From assembly GCA_947683625.1 (NCBI GenBank), contig CANTUR010000834.1:186001-250000 (forward strand): 64,000 bases of DNA, given 5' to 3'. Positions 57,147-64,000 of the stretch are shown piece after piece. Within the stretch, counting starts at the first letter, position 1, and every line of letters starts with the position of its first letter. Origin of the DNA: Mallotus nudiflorus (taxonomy: Eukaryota; Streptophyta; Magnoliopsida; Malpighiales; Euphorbiaceae). The notes under the pieces were generated by a model. The model made no database searches. It had not been told where the DNA came from and was given only the letters and a program-made list of their open reading frames with translations. Both the position numbers and the translations under genes were made by a program.

Positions 57147-59950
57147 ATGGAGTTTCCTAACATTCCAAAGGGTCTAGAAGATGTCTTCTTGCATGAGGAG
57201 GGTAACTTCATAGAGGCTACTGGAGCAGGAACTTCAACTATGGGGACTAGTACTGATTGTCCATCTAGCACTCAGGGTCCTTAGCTGTCTAGGCTTTCTC
57301 AAGGAGACCCGATCCCTGTGGTTTATAGTTTGGAGACTTATGCTTAGGCTCATCATCATCACCAGGTAGGTCCTCCTTTACCCTCTATCTTTTATTTATC
57401 TGTTTGGGCTGCCTTACTGTTCATTAGCTTTTGCTGTATTTGTTATTCTTTCAATTGAGGTTGTCGTGGCTATAGTTTTATAGCTCTTACTGTAGCTATA
57501 TGTATAGCTTTATTATGAATGCTGATAGCTGATAGGTACTTGCCTTGATGCTTTTCTTTTTGGCTTTCGTTATTATTTCTGTTAGATAATAGAGGAAAAA
57601 GATATGTTAGTATTTATTAATTATGTGAATTTTTGAAAGCATAACTATTATTTGTAGCCTTATATGTATGTTATTGTAATGCCTGATAGTTTCAATAAGG
57701 TCAACATGTACTATTAGGGTCTTCCACCATGTGTGAAGCAGATGGTTGCAGGGAAGGATTTTAATGGGATTATCATTACACTTTCTTATGACTCATATGC
57801 ATCAAGTTAGATTGCTATGTATACGTTGATTTAGCGATGGATAGAGAAGATGTATTCTTTCCATCTACCTGTTGGGGAGATGACCATCACTCCTCTAGAC
57901 TTCGATGCTATTACTGGCTTTTCTGGAGAGCTCGTTCCTTTTAATAAGGAGAAGTGCTCTTCTGTGGTGGCGAGGAGGCACCTTACTATGATGTTACTTA
58001 GGGTGCTTACCCTTATGAAGTTTAGTTGTCTATACCTCACTCGTTACACTGAGTTCATCTCTACTATGAATATGATGTACAATGCTGATCTTATTTTGGT
58101 GGAGTAGCTGGCTCGTTGCTTCTTATTCTATTTGTTAAGTGTTTTCATCTTCCTAAACCTTTGGGTAGGGGTAGTCTGCGATTGCTGCCTGTTTTGAGGG
58201 ATTTGTCTTGTGGAGATATTACTAGGGTATTACCACCTTTGCTCATATGTACTTAAGCCTTGATGTAGCATGCTGAGGTGGCTCGAGGATTTACAGATGC
58301 TTGTTCATGCTTGATGTGAGTAGGAGTTCTCATGTATGTTCTCTTTGCTCTTTGTCTTTAGTTTGTTATTTCTGAGTTTAGGGTTCTCCCTCATCCAACC
58401 GTCGAGCATTTCTTAAAGGACAGCTTTCCTTGTTATTCTTATTAGATCAAGAGGACTACTGATTTGATTGAGGATTGTGCAATGGCTCGTGACTACATGT
58501 GCAGGCTATCCCCTGATAAGGTATTCTTGCATTTTGTGCATATCTTCCTTCATTAGTGGGTGGTGTGGTCACATTGGATGACAACGATGGTGACTACATG
58601 GCAACTCATAGAGAGACGAGTGTTGCTCTTCAGCCTTATTGGCAGAGTGTGGTATTTGGGTGAGTGAGTCCATCATTGGTGGGATGGTCCATTTGCGAGG
58701 AGAATCCTTGTTCCTCCCCCTGGTGACATGTTTTAGGATCATGAGCTTAGTGGTGATCAACTTGCTACTACCATGATGGGATACTCCTCTGAGAGTCTTT
58801 TAGAGAGTGTAGGCTTGCCTTATACTGATGTATTGATCCCTCAACTGGTTGACATTATGGCTAGTGGCAATTTTCCTCTACCTTTACCTCCTCGGGCAAA
58901 TGCATCTCATGGGCCATCACATGGATCGTCGAGAGTTGCTTCCTTTGATCCGATAGGCTTTTTATTCCTATTTTGTATGAACATGTAATGACCTTTATTA
59001 GTAATAAACTATAATTGAGTTGTGAGAGCTTATCTATAATGGCGAGGATCTCGTCGGAAAAGATCTGGGAGATTTGGGTCCCATTTTGAGAAGAATGAAA
59101 GCATGTTTTGTACTAAGGCAACTACCCATGCTAGCAGTATGGCTTCTGGTAGTACTATTCTTGGGGATTTAACAGTTCAACCATCCTTAGCTTTGCTTGG
59201 GATGGACATCATTGGTAGAGTAATGCATTTTAATCTGCCTTGCACTGGCTTTCCTCAATTGGGTATTGCTCCTCCTGATGCTACTCATGTTCATGTTTTA
59301 TTTCTTTGCTTCATTTATTCGGTGAGTGGGGATTGGCTTATTTGCTCACTCTTTGTAAATTCCTATCTCCTATGGTCAGTACTGGTATACCATTGCAAAG
59401 AGTGTACAATAGTGCTTTTTGGAGTTTACAACCACTTAAAGCGTATGCCTTCTTTGTTGTACCTATTTATTTTATGCACATTTTTATGTATGTGTGTATG
59501 ATATGCAGTATGTCATGCAGGTTGAACACCATCATGCTAGTTGTAAATGAGAGTGGGAGCATGCAGCTTATCATGATCGTATTTGTAAGCTGGTGTCGCA
59601 ACTATCAACCTTTGCAATGAATGATGATGAGCTCGGACTAGATGAGGGAGATGCTTGAGCAGGATTGGTACTTGCTTTTGATGGCAACCACGACCAATGT
59701 AGTTATTTTAGTAGCTATGTGTAGGGCTTTTGGTCTATGGTTTGCTTTGTTATATCATTTTCCCGATGTTATGGACTTTGGGTATTGTATATGGGTGTTT
59801 GTCCCGCATGTGCTATATGATACTTGTATGATGATGACTGTATATGCTTCTTGTTGTGTATCATTGATGATGTTTACTATTGCTCTTGCCTACCTCTTTT
59901 TATTTTTCCCTTTTTTGCCTAAGGCATCTCCTTTCAGAGCTTTTCACACT
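57147..59950 (+). pseudogene. Antisense plant mobile domain (PMD)-like gene
   Basis: Exon 1 (57147-57365) starts MEFPNI and ends at a CAG|GTAGGT donor. After an intron to about 57600, the frame reaches WIEKMYSFHLPVGEMTITPL (57838-57900), the hallmark 'W...tFhlPvGEmTitl.D...itG' of PMD proteins, then LTRYTEF and LARCFLFYLL. Further on it reads GRVWYLGE (about 58650) and GIAPPDATHVHV (about 59270). It runs opposite to the pol genes at 60-64 kb. PMD proteins such as Arabidopsis MAIN and MAIL1 act in transposon silencing and genome integrity; what an element-borne copy does is unknown. Exon 1 has two TAG stops where the copy at 326-523 has Gln and Trp; more follow. A pseudogene. Confidence 0.72.
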
Positions 59951-60400
59951 TAGTTGGATTTTATTTTTCTTCCCTTTTTTGCCTAAGGTGTCTCCCCTCA
60001 GAGCTTTTCATACCTAGCTGGGTTTTTTTAAGGCTTTAATAATAGTGACTGATCTTGAAGATAGAGTTAAGAACTATGGTCATGTAATGAAATAAAATGC
60101 AAAGCATGCTTGATGAAATTCATAATGATGAAATGTGTTGCATTTTTCAAAGACATTTTGCATAAATTGGAAATCATTCTCATTTCACTTAATTCATTTA
60201 AGAAAAGCATGAGTGCATTCATACAAATTTCAAACTCGACGTTACCTTTGTTCTTAATTGGCCCTCTCAGGTTTTCTACTTAAGTATTTTCTCTCTTTCC
60301 CTAACTTTTGCCTAGGTTGCCCATGCAGGGTTTTCAACCTAACGGGTGGTCCATAACTTTTGCTTAGGCTGCCATTTTTAGGTTTTCAACTCAACGGGAT
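59885..60400. repeat. Repeat spacer (TTTTGCCTAAGG...TTTTCAACCTA units)
   Basis: Two pairs of about 60-bp units lie at 59900-60030 and 60290-60400. They share TTTTGCCTA(A)GG and a TTTTCA.ACCTA.C.GGG end. They sit between the convergent 3' ends of the antisense gene and the integrase. Confidence 0.7.
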
Positions 60401-60419
60401 TTTTTTGTGTGTCTTAGAT

Positions 60420-61560
60420 GTACTACTCTTTCAAGCAGTTTGCATTGACAAGTTTGGAGAATTTGTTGCCTTCAGAATCCATTAACTTGACTGCTTCTTT
60501 CGATAAGACATGTTTGACCAAGTATTGGCCTTCCCAGTTCGGTTTGAATTTCCCTCTCAAGTTTGGAATGTTCTACCTCATTTGTGTTAACACCTAGTCT
60601 CCTACTTTCATACTCTTGTATTTTACTTTCTTGTTGAAGGTTTTGTCTAGCTGATCCTAATACAACTGTGTGTGGTATAAAGCCTTAAGCCTTCGACTAT
60701 CCAAGAGGGTGAGATTATTATGCATTTTTTGAGCCCATTATACTTCTGGTAGTTGAGATTCGATCGCTACCCAAAGAGACTTTATTTTTGTTTCGACCGA
60801 AAGCACTACCTCTGATATATATACTAGCGAGAAAGGAGTTTCTCCAATTGAAGTATTTAATGTTGTTCGGTACCCCCATAAGGCATATGGTAATCTATCT
60901 ACCTAATCTCTGTAAGTCTAAGTCAATTTTGAAAAAATCTTCTTAATGTTCTTGTTTGCAACTTCAACGGCCCCATTTGCTTATGGTCGGTAAGGAGAAG
61001 ATTTTTGATGTGCCACCTTATAACTCCTTAGCAGCTCTCTAACTTCCCTTTGGAACTGGACATTATTGTTAAAGATAATGTGATGGGGGATCCCATATCG
61101 ATAGAATAAGTTTCTTTTGATGAATTTGGCCACTTTCTTGGTTCTTATCCTTGCGAATGATTATGCTTTTACCCACTTTATGAAGTAATCCACTACCACT
61201 AAGATGAACCTATTTCTATTTGAGGTTGTCAGGTGGATTTCCCTAATTATGTCTACTCCTTATACTAAGAAGGGCCATGGAGAGGAGATGTAGTGCAATT
61301 CTATTTGGGGAAGGTGGCTGACATTCCTGTGGGTCTGACTCTTTTGGCATTTCTTTACAAATTTGATATAGTCTTCCATCATTGTTATCTATAAGAACCT
61401 TTGTCTAATTAGTTTCTTAGCTAGGATTGCTCCATTCATGTGCAAACCATAAACACTCTCATGTACTCCTTCTATTGCTCTTATAATCTTAGTTTCATTT
61501 AGAAATCAGAGTTGTAAACGCTCGAGGTTCTTTTGTATAGCACACTCTAGTGTGATGTGA
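60420..61560 (-). pseudogene. Integrase of F2 gypsy element
   Basis: On the minus strand: an HHCC-like region (HESVYGLHMNGAILAKKLIR, then KKCQKSQTH) near 61450-61360; the catalytic core with VDII (about 61260), RYGIPHHIIFNNN (61044-61088) and ANGAVEVANKNIKKIFSKL (about 60990-60930); then the C-terminal part with KANTWS-like and NMSYRK sequence near 60500. The second catalytic Asp of the D,D,E triad reads Asn here (FNNN instead of the usual SDNG). At least six stops, mostly TAA/TAG at Gln or Trp positions, interrupt it. It would insert element DNA into chromosomes; this copy is inactive. Confidence 0.82.
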
Positions 61561-61739
61561 ATTTTGATACTAATCATTGAATAATAGCTTTATCCCTTTC
61601 ATTTGCTTGATCAGGATAGGCTTATTCCTTTAGATATCTCTGGATGTTATAGAACCAAGGTTTTTTAGTTGTCCTGTCTTCACTTTTCTATAGTTCTTAT
61701 GACAAGGCTGTCCTATTCTTATTAGGATTAAAGGCTTAA

Positions 61740-62160
61740 TAGGAATTTTGGATGGTCCTTCCCACACTGATGCTAGGTAAGCAAGTGCTTCTACCATCTA
61801 ATTGCAATTCCTGGGGAGATGAATGAATCTGCATTTTCAAAAGGGAATGATAAGTAGCCTCAGGTGGTCCAGGTAAGGCCTTAAGTGTTGCTCTTTCAAT
61901 TCCTACTCTTCCGTGGCATGGTTGTTTTCTAGCATGGAATCTCTGAAGATTTTGACTTCTGTAACATCCAGGGATATTAGTACTTCCATTCTAAGTGTGC
62001 ATGCCTTATATTTTGCTTCATTATTTATGACTCTAAATTTGAGCTCTTTAGCCATTGGTACTACTTTCACTTTTAGGGATTATAATATGACATCGACTTT
62101 TGCACCGAACTGATTGACCACTCCATCAAGGTACATGCACCATCCTTGGATTTTGATGGT
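61740..62160 (-). pseudogene. RNase H domain (archaeal-type) of F2 element
   Basis: The minus strand reads WCMYLDGVVNQFGAKVDVIL at about 62140, then INNEAKYKA, VTEVKIFRDS, and FIHLPRNCN followed by VEALAYLAS. This is the order of the extra RNase H of plant gypsy elements (D, E, D residues visible as YLDG, NEAKY, FRDS). It starts right after a segment that normally precedes the RT, so the RT between them is lost. Confidence 0.75.
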
Positions 62161-62289
62161 TGAACTGAGGTCATTTATATTCTTATGTCTAGATTCTAGC
62201 TCTAGATTTCTCATCAGCTCATTAATGTTAGTCTCAGTGACTGTGTCTAGCGAGTGCTTTCCTTTGAAGGAGTTATTGAAGATCTCAAA

Positions 62290-64000
62290 CCTTGATTTCT
62301 CAATTCTATTGCTTACTTACTTCTTAGCTTGTCCTTGGTAGACTTGGGTTGAGCTTTCAGCCATAAAAGAGATTGGCTTCTTAGCCCCGGTGTCCTCTTC
62401 AAGATTATACCCTAAATCATATTTGTTAGTCTGTCCTTGGAAGGCAGGGAATTATGTGACCCCAATGTTCCTTCCTCCTAATCTTGTTCCAGGTATATAT
62501 TGCATCTTCTTTATCATAGCAGTAACTTTGGTATCAACATGACCGTCACTGATTACAAATCCCAAAATCCTAGTGGGACCATATTCAAATAGGTAATAAT
62601 GTTATTTATTTCAGTAGAGATGGTAACGACCTTTCCATTGAAAGGGAACTTGATCTTCTGATGCACAGTGGAGGGTATGCCCCTAGTGGGTGGAACTAAG
62701 GTCTTCTTAGTAGCAGGGCAAAAGTTGGAGGGATTTCTAAAATAGTAAATTCTATTACTAATTCGATATCCCCTATTATGACTATTGCTTTGAAAATGCC
62801 AATGACTTACTTCTTTAAATCATCATAGGTTCGTATGACCATATTAGATTCTTCCAGGTTTTCAACATTCATCCTAAAATTATGTAGCAACCTCAAGGGG
62901 CAAACATTAATGGTAGATCCATTATCCACCATAACACATGGCATCTTTTTAGATCTGACAATTGCTTGTATAAAGAGAGGATGGTTGTGGACCCTTCCCT
63001 TAAGGGCAAATCTTCGTCTGAAAAGTTGATGGCATTAGAGGGAGCTTTTATTAGAGAGGCTATCATCTTACAAGGTGAGGTATCATTGGCAATCTTTGCC
63101 TCATCTAGTGCTTTAATAAGGGCATCCCTATGCTTCTTGGAGGCCATGAGTCGATCCTAGATACCAACTTGTGCTTAAGTCTTTTTAAGCTACTTGATGA
63201 CAGCGTCTTCCACTTTGGCTGAAGGTTGATCACTTATTACTTCTTTTCCTTTAGAGGGAACCTTTTCTTTCTCAAAAGGTTAATATACTCGCCTACTATA
63301 AGTTACATGATTGACTATGAGTGAGGGCTTCCCAATTGCTTGCTTATGTAGTTTTGTATTATTGTTATGGTCCCAAACAATGATTTCAGGGTCATCAGAG
63401 TCATATCATATGTCATTCCCCATGAATTGCAGGTTCTAAAGCTAAATAGTATTGACCACCTCATCTTAATTATCAAATTCTTTTCCCCATCTTAAGGGTA
63501 CTATGTCTTCTAAATGTGTGTAAGTAGTAGGGGGTGTTGTGTACTTGACCATGTAGTCAAACTTCCTAGATGGTTGGCCTAGTAAATCCCATACTTCATA
63601 GTCACTGTTGGGATTTTTGCCTATATCTACTTCTTATGAGTAAGGGCAATCAATCACTTCACCATTTATTGGAATATGGAGTTCAAGAATGAGATTTGAG
63701 AATTTGTCTTCTGAGGGCCTTTCTTTGGTTTCTTGGATGTCTTAGATCGATTGTTCAACAAGGTTTACTAGTAGATTGGAGGAAATCATGCTGATAGTTG
63801 ATGGAGGCATGTTTTGATAGTTTAGGAGATGATTGGTCTTGATGTTGGGTCATTTTTCTGGGTCATCAATTTTTTAGAGTCAATAAGGTCTTGGATTACA
63901 TTTTTTAGAGTTCTACATATATTAGTGGTGTGACTGAGCATTTGGTGAAAGTGGTAGAATAACTTTTAGTTAATTTAAGGAGGTAATTGGTTTGGAAGAG
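62290..64000 (-). pseudogene. Gag end and protease of F2 element
   Basis: From the right edge: FHQMLSHTTNICRTLKN (gag zinc-finger-like end, about 63960-63905); WDLLGQPSRKFDYMVKYT (about 63590); an open stretch at 62893-63147 beginning MASKKHRDALIKALDEAKIA; protease with PCVMVDNGSTINVCPL (about 62940-62890) and IPPTFALLLRRPW (about 62720); and a G-patch-like segment KKMQYIPGTRLGGRNIGV (about 62520-62470). The aspartic protease catalytic DNG is present. A frameshift near 63000 separates it from the upstream part, and stops are scattered. The Tat/Ogre assignment rests mainly on this block. Confidence 0.78.

Larger units (their letters stand above)
53850..64000 (-). mobile_element. F2 gypsy (Ogre/Tat-like) element, minus orientation, runs off right edge
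   Basis: From the right: gag end, protease, G-patch-like segment, RNase H, integrase (all minus strand), then a repeat spacer, the antisense PMD-like gene on the plus strand, its promoter, minisatellites, polypurine tract and 3' LTR 53850-55592. The protease block (VDNGS...LL..RPW) and the RNase H following a G-patch are typical of the Tat/Ogre group. The RT domain is deleted. The 5' LTR lies outside the window. Confidence 0.88.

Noticed and set aside
59306..59953. Hydrophobic frames resembling membrane proteins
   Set aside because: They lie in the intron-containing tail of the antisense PMD-like gene, and the pyrimidine-rich sequence gives Leu/Phe/Val by composition.

Overview
This 64 kb window is plant nuclear DNA, very AT-rich and built almost entirely of decayed, nested LTR retrotransposons. 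The plant assignment rests on Ty1/copia and Ty3/gypsy (Ogre/Tat-like) elements with the tRNA-primer sites usual in plants, 5-bp target duplications, plant mobile domain (PMD)-like coding remnants, and TATA boxes with GT splice donors. The host looks like a flowering plant, probably a dicot, but the species cannot be told. No intact host gene, tRNA or rRNA was found; every long reading frame belongs to a mobile element or is chance.

Layout. 1-4298: 3' part of a gypsy element (LTR family F2, + orientation) with an antisense gene start, minisatellites, polypurine tract and 3' LTR. 4299-5576: low-complexity DNA. 5577-13726: an F2 LTR split by a deleted F1 element at 5897-12000 (target duplication GACTT). 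13727-14377: unassigned. 14378-25181: a Ty1/copia element on the minus strand with both LTRs and a broken gag-pol; its left LTR is split by an F1 solo LTR at 14783-16948 (duplication AATAT). 25182-29118: old fragments, including a gag relic and a possible solo LTR. 29119-37835: a deleted F1 element, minus orientation. 37841-39600: unassigned. 39601-53101: a copia-type LTR followed by an initiator-Met primer site, split by the 11.1 kb F1 element at 39901-51014 (duplication CTACT). 53850-64000: an F2 element, minus orientation, with 3' LTR, minisatellites, antisense PMD-like gene, integrase, RNase H, protease and gag end; it runs off the right edge.

How the parts relate. F1 and F2 share one plan: LTR, gag, protease, (RT), RNase H, integrase, then a gene on the OPPOSITE strand reading from near the 3' LTR back toward pol, then minisatellite arrays, polypurine tract, LTR. 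Where its start is visible (three copies) the antisense gene has its own TATA-like box about 125-140 bp upstream of the ATG and a splice donor after exon 1. Its PMD signature is visible in one F1 and one F2 copy. Every copy in the window lacks a readable RT domain, so none is autonomous.

Two structural patterns stand out. The minisatellites between the antisense gene and the polypurine tract are arrays of short hairpins; in one F1 array three neighbouring units have different but self-complementary arms around the same bulges and loop size. The F1 LTRs also carry a short array of roughly 20-bp palindromes whose arms differ between subfamilies in a compensatory way (TGCC/GGCA versus TTCC/GGAA). 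These are the observations most worth following up.
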